A stretch of DNA of 34,455 nt from Reticulitermes lucifugus (lineage: Eukaryota; Arthropoda; Insecta; Blattodea; Rhinotermitidae), in contig JAKCWW010005919.1 in the NCBI GenBank assembly GCA_026260175.1, forward strand, positions 1 through 34,455, given 5' to 3'. The notes below the pieces were generated by a model. That model made no database searches. It was not told where the DNA came from and worked only from the letters and a program-made list of their open reading frames with translations. The position numbers and the translations under genes were made by a program. This document shows, piece after piece, positions 10,979-23,082 of the stretch; the first letter of the stretch is position 1, and every line of letters begins with the position of its first letter.

Positions 10979-13900
10979 AAACACTAACAATATGCATTTG
11001 ATTGGTATAATGAATTGAATACATCGATCTAAAAACTGCACGGAATGGACAACCTTAAAATATTTTATGTTTATCTACTTGACTATAGGAAAGGCATTTC
11101 ACATTTACTAAAGTCCTAGCAATAAAGATATGATTGTTCAGTGTGGCGTGGAGGAAAATTTTCCGAAATAGGACAGTTTCCCCTAAGTTTAGTTTGTATG
11201 TTTGCCTCTCATTTTTTCCTAGAAGTGTTTGAAGTTACGAATACCTAGGGCAATAAACCCCATTTATCAGCGAAAGGATAAAGAATTAAATCTGTCTGTA
11301 TCTCTCTGTCTACATAAACAATTCAATCTACATGTCTACATTCCTGAAATTAACTGGCAGGTTATGCTGTAAAATATAAAGTTGTATTTGGGTTTAAATG
11401 TAATTGAAGAAAATTTCATCCTTATTTAATCCAAATCTTAGAGTGTATTTAACAATTCTGGTACCACTCAATGAAGTTAATAGTGAATTACATACATAAA
11501 ACCTGGCATCAGCACGAACAAAGTCTTCATACAAACACTGATCTTTCACGGGAACTATTTTTTTCCAAATGTTTTTCGGCTTATATTTTCAGCGTTGTAT
11601 TCCCGAGAGGAAGTTAGATGAAGAAGGATTTTCCGGGGAATAAGGGAGGTATTCAGTGAAAACAAGAGGGTTTGATGTATACATGACTCAAACTGTTCCT
11701 GTGCTTATTGCCAACATTCACTGACGAGAGCCAGAATACGGGTAAACAGTATTTATTTTGAGTGCTCTGTTTACCTTAACTAGACCAACCCTACAAAATG
11801 TATATAATGTAAAGGCAAGTAAAAAATACCGTAACGGTAGACACTTCCTCCAGCATCCTGCTATGAAATGTAATTACGTGTTTATTGGTTTGGATGGAAT
11901 TCAAATACTCGCAAACGGATCAGGAATTCCAATAGAGTTTTCTTTTGACCACTCACAAATTTTCGTGAAAGCCAATTCAGTATCACGACAGGGACATTCT
12001 CAGTCTCGATATTTGGAGAAATTGGGGCAAATTCTTTTTCCTGAAGTCGATGAATTGAACTTCGAATAAATGAGATAGGTAAAATTATCATTATAAAAAT
12101 ATCTACGACATAAAACTTAAGAAAGATAAATTTGTATTTTGTTACCATTAGTAGCATTCATCAACAGATAAATTACCGTAACACAATGCAATTCTCCTCA
12201 GCTTCTGTAGTCAAAAAACATTGATCATGTGGTTTCAAAACTACAGGTCTTTCCTGGGTCGTAGGCCCTATAGGCCTGTAGCGCCATAGAAATAAGTAAC
12301 AACCATCAAGCTCTTATCCATGTCACTACATAACGATGAACAAATTTGACGTATAGCATCGCCCACGTATTGACAAATTTGCTGGGCAGATAATAATTCA
12401 TTAAATAACTGTCAGAAAATACTTGTGTGTCATTCGAGGCTTAAATATTCATAACGAAACATGCAGTCTGAATAACCTCTACTGTCAATTTCATTCCACC
12501 GGTGCTCCATTACTTGGAAAAATGAAAAAACTAATCATCTTTCTCTTCATCTTCATCATAGGGTTGCACAACAAGCCTAAAGGATGCGGTGCGTCCGTAG
12601 CTTCTGCTGCGGGGCCCTTCTGGGAAAAAAACTCTACTTTTGTTATGTTTAATCAATATCTGATGAGTGGTACAGAAATTGTAATGAGTGCTTAGCCACA
12701 TACACGCATCAGTATGTGTGTGTATACCCTAAACATAGACACCGTGATAGCACTGCATTTATTTCAGGCCTATCTAAGAAACATAACCGAAAAGGTAAAC
12801 CTTCTTTACTGTGCAAGTACGAACTGTTGACGTGCAATCTGCTTAACACGGTTAGACACCTCGTACAGCGACAGAATCCTTTTACCTAACTTTATAAACA
12901 ATATATCAAGTTCAAAGGAATCCAATGTCTTTTGGTTTCAATGAGGTGGCTGCCGCATGAAATGCATAATATCGACATCTGAAGTGCCATAACTGAAGTA
13001 GGCCTGCTCATTTGGTTACGCTGTTAAAACAGGTCATTCCTGTAACGAGAGATCTGCTCTGTTAAATGGCGCCAATGGGCAATGAGACATAAAACCTCCG
13101 TTATCTGGGTTTTATAGACTCCTTAAACGAGGAATCGGCCTATTGTAAGGACCCTACCTACGCGCAACAAAACAAAAACAGAAAAATGCAGACACACCTC
13201 ATTCTCTGAAACGGACCCGAACCCTCGAAACCAGTATCGGAGCAGCAAAAACCTGTAGCCGCCTTAGATCGCGCGACGACTTTGATCGAGGTGCGGTAAC
13301 GTATACTACTGTAATAAATTGACCTACATCTGTATTTGTTGCTAAACCACGCTATAAAGCACATCGTGGTGCATAGAAGTTATCAATATACTAATTTCGC
13401 TCCATGTTTGGGAAGATCCGATGTGTATTTTAAATAACTGCGAAACTACAAATATTTATTTGTCTCCCATCTTAGGGGATTTGTCAGTAACTCGACGCAC
13501 TCTCAATCCTGAGATTACTCGTGGTTTCCCCAGTTTTCTCCGGGTCAACACCGAAAGAGTTCATTTGAATAGATCGCAATTCCTTCCTTCTATATCCGTC
13601 CCAGGGCTTAATATTCATAACCTCTCACACGTCTCTGAATAGAAAGCACAAACCCTACGAAAGATACTGGCATCAATGGAAGGTATTTCTTTCATCTGAA
13701 CATGCGTTCATGTCAGCCGCCTTGAACTCTGTGCTCTATCGGAGCAGATCTTCTCAATAACTTTCCTCAATCTCCGTTGCAAAATATATCCCCTGAGGTA
13801 TTCCTTAGATCAACAAAGAAATGGTAATCACGATGAGACAGATTTGGAATATAACGTGACTGATCAAGCACTATCGTCCTATGTCTTTCTTCCAGTTCGC

Positions 13901-14334
13901 ACTGATTAGCATTGCTTTGAACAACAAGATCATGAACCGACGTGTGGTGTGGGCCAACTGAGGAAATAAAAGGAAGCACCAAACTTGCTTCCGTGTAAAA
14001 AACGTAATAAATTATATCAATGCAAAGTGATCTTATGCATACAAGAAACTCTATAATATAGAGTATTAATGAGTTCCTAGAACAAGAAAACACGTATGTA
14101 TAACAGTCCGTACTCATGATGTCCAACTCAAAATCCTTCCAAGACGTGGTTTGTCATGTCAATCATCTACATTGCCGCTCCTTTCCTATCTTCCCTCAGT
14201 CCTTCATTCGAGCAATACAGTAGGTATAGTAGAGTAGATGCAGTAGGTAAGAAGTGAAGACAGTAAACGCATGAGTGTGGTAATCAGTTAAAGTGAATGA
14301 TTCGGCAAATGTACGATACCGCATTCACGGACGT
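10979..14334. other. Intergenic DNA, no recognisable gene
   Basis: About 3.3 kb. The longest frames (119 codons minus at 13767-14126, 103 codons plus at 11758-12069) show no familiar motif and no surrounding splice pattern I can defend. A small hairpin (CTACAGG...CCTGTAG) lies at 12241-12281. Confidence 0.55.
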
Positions 14335-14600
14335 ATGCATAAGAAGAGGTAAAAAGGTAAAGTTATCCCTAGAACAGGCCATGAAGGCCCAGAGGGGGAG
14401 TAGAGGTATAGCTCNNNNNNNNNNNNNNNNNNNNNNNNNNNNNNNNNNNNNNNNNNNNNNNNNNNNNNNNNNNNNNNNNNNNNNNNCTGGGTAGGCCCCA
14501 GGGCCGGTCTGGACGGGTGCTGAAAATCTCACCCCACCGGGATTCGATCTCCGGACCGTCCAGCTCGTAGCGAGTCGCAATACCGACTACGATAACTGCT
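14335..14600 (-). mobile_element. tRNA-derived SINE interrupted by an assembly gap
   Basis: The left part (AGGTAAAAAGGTAAAGTTATCCCTAGAACAGGCCATGAAGGCCC) is the 3' end of a SINE in reverse. The right part after the gap holds the tRNA-like head on the minus strand, with the B box complement at about 14539-14549. Flanks TAAGAAGAGGTAAAAA (left) and TAAGAAAAGTGAAAAC (right, near 14608) are similar and may be an aged target-site duplication. The 72 unknown bases fall inside the element body. Confidence 0.7.
14415..14486. other. Run of 72 N (assembly gap)
   Basis: Unresolved bases inside a SINE copy. A repeat at both edges is a common cause of such gaps, so the true length may differ from 72. Confidence 0.95.
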
Positions 14601-15948
14601 ACACACGTAAGAAAAGTGAAAACCTTGGACTCTAGCTCCTGGCGGTAAATACTTTTACAAAGCAGGTATCTCTACACGTTCCTTAGGACTAATACAATGA
14701 TGTGGTTAATATTCGGCTTTTTACAAAATTTCTTTACGAAAGAGCGATAAAAGCCTACTACTTCGTCATTTCTCACAATTTTTTTATAATTATGTTCCCC
14801 ACATACATCGAAGTCTTCAGAAAATAAAAAAGGTGAAATTTCTTTACTGAAAAAACAAGAATAAATACAGTTTCTAAATACAGGACAGAATTTATGCTAT
14901 TCTCAGTCGAATTTAATTCTTCTGTGAATTATATATTATTCCGCATACGTAATGTGGCTGCTGGTGTACCATTAATGATTTTTCTAATACAAGTTCAAAT
15001 CAGTCCACTTTCATGTGCACAGTGAATGGTACATGTGAGTGTCACACCTCGAACATTGGCCTCGTTTCTTTAATATATATCGAATACGAAACTTCGGGGA
15101 ACACTAGTACTGCACAAGACCATCCTTCCTGGCCTTAGTTTTGTTATTTTGGTTAAAATTATGTTCATAGTTTTCTTTTAACTTGCCTCAAACTCATATT
15201 AAACCAGCACATTTCAAGGTGAAGCTTTTGTTCAAAGAACAAAGAAAGATCAATCCTATTTGTAATGGACAAACTTTGTTGAATGTTGCTATTTTCTGAC
15301 ATATTACGGCGTTTTTCCTAGTTGTTTACTAACCCACTGAGCAATGCATATTACACTCTGCCGAAACAAACTATTTTTCTAAATGTTTTCATGAATATAT
15401 ATTGTCTTTAAAATTCCAAATAAAGATTTTAAACATAAGGAGATCTATAACTTTTCTTCCAGTTTATATCCCGTTCTAAGGAAACTCAGATAAGTGTCTT
15501 ATCTGTGTGCACCTAATTCCCACTCCAAATAACCTCTAAACCAACTGACTTATTTCTGTTTAACTTGGAATAGATATCGTGCCATTTGAGACTATTCTAT
15601 CTTCGTAAATTGTTTATCTCTGTTATCAACAATAAAAACTTGACAACCGTGCTAAAATTTCGGAAGTAGATACGACAACTGTGCCACTAAATTTATTTCA
15701 GTAAATTATCTTCAAAAAGGATGCGACCTTTGTTATGGTGCTTGTTTGTACAACGTAATATAACGTGGTCATCAAGTGAGGTACATGTCATACTGCTGGA
15801 TTTGGGTTACATTGTAATAATTAGGCCTACTTAATAATTGCAGCCAATAATACGAAATTCCGTAGGAAGGGTATCACAAACTTATCTATAAATGTAACAC
15901 GAAAGTAAAGTCTTTTACGACGTTAGGCCGTGTCGCCTGGTAAATACT
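14601..15948. other. Intergenic DNA, nothing recognised
   Basis: AT-rich, no open frame of note on either strand, and no recognisable repeat. Confidence 0.6.
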
Positions 15949-16056
15949 TCTACTATTACAAATATTAAGACTACTACTATTATTACTACTATTACTATTA
16001 TTATTAATATTACTATTAATACTATTACTATTACTACTGCTGCTACTACTACTATC
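15949..16056. repeat. (CTA/TTA)n trinucleotide microsatellite
   Basis: About 108 bases of mixed CTA, TTA and ATT triplets ending in CTGCTGCTACTACTACTA. The Ser/Asn-rich frame on the minus strand is produced by this repeat and is not a gene. Confidence 0.85.
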
Positions 16057-16490
16057 CTTCAAAACATCGGTATTGACCAATCAACATGGCGTAAGAAGAC
16101 TTAAATGTGCACATGCTCTTTGAACTTAGGTCTGTAATATTTTAATTCAAAGTATTTCAGAATAAATGTGGCTGGCTTACTAAACATGTGTAAGTAGTAA
16201 CCCCGAGAGGGGTAATTTAAAACACCTAGTATGCACCCAGTGCCCTTAGAATTATTTAAAAGAAAACAGATGTCTGATTTCCTTTTCTATTTCTAGGGCG
16301 ATCCCTTTCTAATCATCGTGTAAAGCAGGAGATACATGTGCAAAACTGCAAATCACACATTGAACGGGAATCTAAATTTATTAGTCACAGTTCAGTGCAG
16401 GTCCCCATCAAAAAGAACTCATCGACAGCTGTTGAGTAATATTGAAGGCGCAGAATAAATCCAGTCAATACACAATATAATTAGTTCACA

Positions 16491-16536
16491 GGTCAGCTAC
16501 ATGTTTCGACCAAACATGGTCATCATCAGGCTGGCC
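16491..16536 (-). ncRNA. Hammerhead-ribozyme-like motif
   Basis: Read on the minus strand the order is: GGCCAGC (16536-16530), core CTGATGA (16529-16523), one extra T, stem II arms GACCA and TGGTC around loop TGTT, core GAAA (16507-16504), a minimal C-AT-G helix III, cleavage triplet GTA (16500-16498), and GCTGACC (16497-16491). Stem I pairs GGCCAGC with GCTGACC in 6 of 7 positions; stem II pairs 5 of 5. Penelope-like retroelements and some other eukaryotic repeats are known to carry minimal type I hammerheads. The extra T between CTGATGA and stem II is not canonical, so activity is uncertain. Confidence 0.5.
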
Positions 16537-18889
16537 ACAAGAAAGAAAAGAAAAAATATCGAAAACACAACAAACGGACGGGCATGCAGAAATGAATTCC
16601 CAATTATGTGTTTACTTCATGTACTTCGTGCAGAAAAACGAAGAAAAATTAAAACCGATTTTATTGTTTAAAACAACATTTCACGGGCTTCATTTCCTTG
16701 GAAGTAGGCATGCTGAGTGTCGAACAGCTGGGGAAGCTCAGCACAACACACACAATTGTTACCAGAGTGTACATACAGTGTATTCCGATGGGCAGAAGGT
16801 TTTAATCCCTCTGCTTCTCTGGAATCTTCCCAAGCGGCAGCGTAAGCTGAGTGGCCAAGTTTGTCAGGACTTTAAAAGTGAACCGAAGCCACCAGTAGCT
16901 AGGATTAGATGGGATGAGCACAGAATTGGAACACCAACATAAAATTCATTTTATTGTTGTAGGATTACTAAAGTCCTTATGGCCATTCGGCCTTTCTTTC
17001 ACTGACGCAAGTGTTGCTGGATAGTCAGTCAACAAAATAAAAACGAAAACATATACAATTACATGTCTTCACGTACGTGTAAGTACGTGTGGATAATAGA
17101 GTTATATGTCTAAACTTTATGATTAATGCAGTAGATATTTGATCGCACTTTGTATAACCCTTCTATATTACTGCAGTTCTGTTGCTGTAATAGACTACCA
17201 GTGACTAAATTACGTACTTGATTAAACAGAAAATTCCATAATCCAGCCGACAGTGCCATAGATATTAGGCTGAGGGACGTCCAATCGTGCCCAATTCCCA
17301 CACCTCAAAATCCCTCATCTGCTTTTATGCTTACATTTCTTTTTTTGAAAGTAACAATAATTTAAGCTCCTTTTTCATTCCTATTTCAAATCTCTCAATT
17401 ATTTACTTATTTATGTACACCTTATACGCGTGTTTCATCTCTTGCTTACTTATATCGTGTACCTAATACTATTAAATAAAAACCTTTGTATTTTCAAGCA
17501 TTTGCAATTTTTGTAAAGTAACTAAAAATGATTTCACAATTTAAATTGCTGATTATGGACGTAGGAACACTTCTGCTATGTTTAGTTTGGCACTGGGTGG
17601 GAGGTGGAGATGTGAGGACTGACAGTAAAGAAGTGTAGTTAAATTTCCAGTTGGTCCAAAATGTAAGTTAAAGTGGTTAGTGTTTAAAAACCCTTCCGTA
17701 AAGCATATATATATATATACAGAATTTTAACAAAGAAGAAACGAAGAACCCAAAAAGTTTAACGATATTCAGTCAAATAGAAGAAATCGTATAAAAAAAA
17801 GCTGCTTATGAATCTGCAGAAATGTAGTGACGCTAGTGATTCCGAACATCTGGTTTTAAAAGTATTCAATAGTAATCAATACGTATTATAGAAAAATATA
17901 TAATTTATGAATGCTTTTCGTGCACAAGTGACAGGCCCTGATGTGTATTTATTGGTCCGCACTTAGTTAACGTGTATAACAAAGAAACATGAGTCTCAAA
18001 TAAAAATTGTGTTTGCAATATCCCGGAAGATAATGTGCGTATGATTCAGGAACATCGACAATTTTTATTTTCTCAAAAAATGAAAGAGGGGAATCTCTAC
18101 AATTGTACATGCATAGAGATAACAGGCCGAAAGAGCAACGACCATGAATTATGTTTTAAGACGATTTAACTCCACACACGAATAACGGAATCCGTCCACA
18201 TTTCAATGAAAGTATTCACAGGCCGGTGGTTTGTGAGAGACGAGGCGATAGTTTTATCCTCAATTTCTCCCGATTTCTTCCCGTTGTTACACCAAGTCTG
18301 TAACACATCCACAGCAATGTCGGAGGTGAGTGTCGCGGAAACACCACTGCCACGTCCACAGTTACCAGCAACACGCTTCAACGCATTATCTGAGCTTCGA
18401 ATCAACGTTGTTCATCCCACTAAAAATACAAGGGTAAAAAAGTGTGTATAAATTTGTCTGTTCAGCTTAGAACTGAAAAAAGAATCTCGTCATCGAAAGT
18501 ATTTATTGATATTAATAATTACATTCGCCTGCATTAAATTACTTAATTGAATACGTACTTCACAGTAAACCTGTAAACTCCATTCTAATGCTACTGCCAA
18601 ATACCGTGCATCAGGGTATTTCTTGATAATCTAATGGATGATCTGTTAGTCGAGAAAATAGTTCCTGTTATGGAAAGGCAAAAGTGCATCGCTGTGTTTA
18701 CAAGAACTGTTCTTCAATTTTGAAAGAACTTCTCATCTCTGCCATGCTTTCTAAACGTCCTGCCAATACCATCCTTTCTCAATTAATTCGAATGTCATGC
18801 AGCGATTCTGATCTACCTTCTCTTTGTACTGCTGGTGACAGTCCTAAAACATTTCAAGCCATCCGATTTATGTGCTGAAAAAATCTTTG
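16537..18889. other. Intergenic DNA, no recognisable gene
   Basis: It contains a 116-codon plus-strand frame (16592-16942) and opposing 79- and 81-codon frames at 18166-18451, none with a recognisable domain. The 18166-18451 block is noticeably GC-richer than its surroundings and could be a remnant of an unknown element. A short AT dinucleotide run is at 17704-17719. Confidence 0.5.
17704..17719. repeat. (AT)n microsatellite
   Basis: Eight AT dinucleotides in a row in otherwise unique AT-rich DNA. Confidence 0.7.
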
Positions 18890-19110
18890 TCCAGCCAGTA
18901 CATATAGCGACATCTAGCCAAAACATGCTTCGATGTCTAGCCAGTAAACACATCGGTTTCTAGCCAATATTACATCGTATGTCTAGCCAATAAACCCATC
19001 TGTGCCCAACTAATAATTACATCTGTGTCCAGCCAATAAATACTGCGATTTCTAGCCAATAAACACATCAGTTTCTAGCCAACAGCATATTGGTGCCTAG
19101 CCAATAAATA
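18890..19110. repeat. 23-bp minisatellite, about ten diverged units
   Basis: The unit is close to CTAGCCAATAAACACATCGGTTT. CTAGCC or CCAGCC recurs about every 22-25 bases from 18891 to about 19097 (for example CTAGCCAATAAACCCATC, CCAGCCAATAAATACTGC, CTAGCCAATAAACACATC). The left units are more diverged than the central ones. No coding function is evident. Confidence 0.85.
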
Positions 19111-20529
19111 CCACACTTTATCCAAAAATTAGTCATTATGTGAATATTCCAAATTAAGTTACTACAATGTTTATCCAGTGTTTTATTCTGCAAATACTCT
19201 ACTATGACTGTCCTTTCTTCTAGTAACTGATTTTACAAGCAAATCAATTATTTATTTTTTTCTGTTTTATTTACATTCCTATTATTTCAGTTCCGTGTCG
19301 ATTTTGGACAGTTTCACTGATGTGCTCAGAATATAATCAGGCTATGTTACATGTAATGGAGTAATCGAAAGTTTTTTTTAAATTTGGTTTGTAGAAGAGA
19401 GTTAAATATCCTTAGCATTTCGTTTTAGGAAATCTGGCAAAAGTGTACGAACAACCTGCCAATATATCAGAACTTTTAAAAGTTTTATTTAAGGTTGCAT
19501 CTACTACTTATTATTCATTTATTCACGCTGTCAGTAGGTCAGACTGTAGAGGCCCGTAACTGAATTCATCAAGGGAATCAGTTTAGGTCCAGCCCGGCCT
19601 GCTTGTCACAAAGAAAGTTCAGTGTTCGTTCGGTAATGCAGTGTCAGCACTCGACTTATTTAATGAAGAAAACGCTCATCTTGATAAGAGGATATGAAGA
19701 TTTCACAAGATGCCTCATGTTTAGAGCATAGTTACCAGACAAAGTAACGCCTGTGTGTTGCACACTTATCTGAAACACAGAACTAAACTGTCTTCAGAAT
19801 GTTAGGAAACGCTGACAAAATGGTCGACTTAGGTTTTAAAATTCCTGTAATAAATCGCAATAGTTTCTACTAATCGAAACTTAACGTAAAGTCGCAGTTT
19901 TGCTTCTGGCTGGTACATAGAGAACTGGTGAGAAGTGAGAGATCAGTATGTACAGGCCTACTGCCACGATCCCACTGGCAGTCAGCACCCGGAGTCATTT
20001 GAGTGTTATTCAACCAAGAAATCATTGATATCTCACTGACTTAGAGGTTTATCGTTGAACGCCCAGCGTATGTAGATTTTTGGAGTTCCGAATAACTAAT
20101 GTGTAGCCATAGTACAGACACTAGTATATTCGCCATCTTTTATTCTTTCTTATAATTTGTAAACTTCAGAACGATGAACACATGCATCCTAGTGGTTTGC
20201 ACTAAATTTAAATTCCGGAGAGTAATCAACTTTATTCTGTAAATAAATTTTTCCAGTAGGCTAGCTCGATATTCGGTGATATTCCAATATTACTTTACCT
20301 CCTGTTGCTCTATGTTATAGAACAACATATTGTAAAATTATTACGAATGTGACTTCATATGTGGTGCTAATCCGTTAGTTGCCTGGAGTGACGCTGCTGT
20401 CGAAGTTCGAGTCGCGGACTTCCGAAATGTGAGTCTGTTAAGTCACCACTGCTGCCGTGGCAACTCGCCAAATGAAACGCGTGATTTATGCAACTATAAG
20501 AATCGAAAATACGTTCAGTACTTACTTTT
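19111..20529. other. Intergenic DNA, nothing recognised
   Basis: AT-rich spacer without notable frames or repeats. Confidence 0.6.
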
Positions 20530-20655
20530 AACACCAGGGGTACACAAATCCCGGGCGCCAAATCACCCGATAGACTAAATTTTGTACGGTGGCGCCTACA
20601 TTTGTGGGTCCTCAGTATGGTTCTTGCTTCATATCGTCCTTCTGGTGCTTAGAAT
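20530..20655 (-). repeat. Dispersed repeat of unknown type, copy B
   Basis: The reverse complement matches 9175-9330 through AAAATTCTAAGCACCAGAAGG, ATGAAGCAAGAACCATACTGAGGACCCACAAAT and AGGCGCCACCGTA. The two copies lie 11 kb apart in opposite orientation. Confidence 0.65.
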
Positions 20656-22039
20656 TTTGCCCTACACATATTTAAATCTTATCTATGCTCTTCCTTTTTA
20701 TCAGACACTTATAAGTACATTTTGAAAGAGTAATCGTGACCAGCTGTTCCAAAAATGTTCTGAAAGAACCAGTGCAGCATCAACAGTCGATGGACGTAGC
20801 ACGAGGCAGATGACACGAACACCAGAAAAGGCTTCATTTCGTAGGCCTTACATTCAACTACGACGTGGATTGTGAATGTAAAAGAAAAACGGCTGAAGTC
20901 CTTGCTCCAATCCACACAAAAATTGTGACAGAAGTTCCGTCCGATGTGTAAGGACGAAGAAACACATCCGGTACCACTTGCATTCCGTGACTTAAGAACG
21001 AAGTTTTATTGCTCACAGACAGAGAGAACGAGTAATGCAACTGGCAAAGAGGAAGAAGCATATGAAAGAATGTGACGTTTTTATGAAGGAAGGCGAACTG
21101 CTGCCTGCGCTTACGATCTGTCTTTTTGAACCAAGACCAAATGTCCTTCCTTCCATTACAGTCTTCAACTTGAAATAAACCATCCTAAAAATCTGAAAAG
21201 TCAAAACTCTAGACACATGTGTATATATTTCCTAGTGTATAAAAGTATTATTATTATTATTATTATTAAATACATCGATGCTTGACAGTTAAATTCCTCC
21301 AAATTCTGACTTCGAGAGCCAGCTTACTCTATACTATTCAGTCGTCACTTCCGTTATTACCCGCAATAATTCAGCGCAGTGGCGCGTCATCTTCATGGTT
21401 TCACACAAGTCTCATGAATATGTTGCGATATTATCAACAAATTCCCGACTTTAGATTCTCACTATACTGCAACAATAATCTCGACTGTAAAGAAGCGTGA
21501 ACTGTACATTAAAATTGCGAGCAGGCTTAAATTTATTTTCCAAATACATTCGGCCTTCAACTCAACTTACTTTTTATCCTTATGTACATAACACTAACCC
21601 ACAAAATTTTCAATTAAGTTGTCATTCTATCCTTATGTTGCAGTCATTTACAGCAGGCACGGATCGGAGCACCAAGCGGAAGTGAGATATACCTACATTT
21701 GCCTCTTCACATTTGTTGTAAAAAAGTTTGCCTGCCCATTATTATAGCATGCGTGTTCTGTGAAATCGTGATTTACTGTGTAACAGTGAATTATTGGAAG
21801 TGTGTTTGTGGAAACTGGAACTGAAATGGAAATCGTTTATTTCAAGGCCTCGGAATGCTTCTGGAAGACGAAAATGAGTAAAATGCGTCATGAGGAAAGC
21901 TGGACAGTGTGTGGACAACGGATATTTTAAACAAAAAAAAATCATATTATTTCCTGCACTCAACAAATTTTAAATTATTGAGCCAAAAACAAGTAAATTC
22001 AGCATATAATTGTATTTTTAAGTCTGTAATTTCTGTTAC
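20656..22039. other. Intergenic DNA, no recognisable gene
   Basis: Three short overlapping minus-strand frames (20709-21216) lack recognisable domains. A TTA microsatellite sits at 21246-21268. Confidence 0.55.
21246..21268. repeat. (TTA)n microsatellite
   Basis: Uninterrupted TTA repeats over about 23 bases. Confidence 0.85.
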
Positions 22040-22575
22040 GGGCGGTCACTGTGATTACTCGCCACAGGCGACAAAAATTTAGCTACGCCAATGAATGTGC
22101 TCATTTATTCCACTGAAGTATGATCGTTTTTCAACATAATCCCCGAGCACACCGATGCATCTGTCCAATCTTTTCACGAATTAAAAAAACTCCGTCGCGG
22201 TAGAAATCGAGGTCTTGCATTCGCAACCATTCACGAACAGTTCCGATGGACAACTGCAGTGCATCAGATAAATCTCAAATAGTGACCCGTCGGTTTCCCT
22301 AAAGCAGTTCCTCCACTCAAGTTGCCGTCACATCCGTTCCTGTTGTGCTGGGCCGACCCGGGGGATCGTCATGATGGCGGTCCGGTAGACCAGTTTCGAA
22401 CTCTCTGCAACATGTTCTCACATTCAGCACTCTCATTACGCCATCACCATACACCTGTATCAACTGACGGTGAATTTCGATTAGAGAAATATGTTCCACC
22501 CATTAAAACGAAACACGCTATGAACTTCTTCGTGGGACCAAGTTTCCAGCGTCGTTGCCATTGCTTATCACTCTA
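22040..22575 (-). pseudogene. Mariner-type transposase remnant lacking the catalytic core
   Basis: On the minus strand, translation from the ATG at 22561 gives a mariner-like N-terminal helix-turn-helix region: EIHRQLIQVYGDGVM, then CREFETG and GRPSTTGTDVTA, with frame breaks between blocks. It continues through RRVTI and LQLSIGT. After about 22240 it jumps straight to residues typical of the transposase C-terminus (VREWLR, DFYRDGVF; then, after a break at a T7 run, DRCIGVLGDYVEK), with a stop at 22079-22081. The DDD/DDE catalytic region of about 200 residues that should separate these blocks is absent. It can only be a non-autonomous, dead copy. Terminal inverted repeats were not identified, so the element ends are approximate. 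Confidence 0.75.
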
Positions 22576-22780
22576 TCCTACGAATGGCACCTGACCCACC
22601 GATTCTTGTGCCGTCCGTTTCATGTTACCCCTACTGCTGTCGCCGCAAAATAGTGCTGCATTGACACAAAGTTTACAGGCTAGGGAACATGACTCTTCCG
22701 CTGAAATCACATCCGTTTTACGTTTTATTGTAGTATTCGATTAGCATACGTCTGTGCAGCACACTTAACAGCCTGAATTT

Positions 22781-22808
22781 ATACATACACACACATGTGT
22801 GTATGTAT
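22781..22808. repeat. Near-palindromic CA/TG tract
   Basis: ATACATACACACACATGTGTGTATGTAT is close to a perfect palindrome centred on CATG. An (AT)n run follows at 22823-22844. Both are simple-sequence DNA. Confidence 0.7.
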
Positions 22809-22822
22809 GTATACATACAGAC

Positions 22823-22844
22823 ATATATATATATATATATATAT
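22823..22844. repeat. (AT)n microsatellite
   Basis: Eleven AT dinucleotides. Confidence 0.85.
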
Positions 22845-23082
22845 CGTATACACATATAAATTCACGTTGTTAAACATACTCGCATGCTTAGCATTTTACT
22901 CGGAAATATGTTTAGGTCTTCATACGTGTGTGGTGCATAAAACATGCAATTTGCTTGCCTTATAAACCGGCAGGGCGTGAAGTCAACCACGCGCCTCCAT
23001 CTAGTGCCGAAACTGAGAACCAGTTCAGCTATACCTCTTCCTCCCCTCATTAGCCTTCATGGCGTGGATTAAACATTATGGA

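Noticed and set aside
13767..14126. 119-codon minus frame as a gene
   Set aside because: Composition is typical of translated AT-rich intergenic DNA; no motif recognised.
15886..16080. Ser/Asn-rich protein on the minus strand
   Set aside because: It is the translation of a CTA/TTA microsatellite.
16592..16942. 116-codon plus frame next to the hammerhead-like motif as the element's protein
   Set aside because: It has no reverse-transcriptase, endonuclease or other known motif and runs antisense to the motif.
18890..19110. A CRISPR array
   Set aside because: The whole unit is repeated, with no unique spacers, in eukaryotic DNA; it is a minisatellite.
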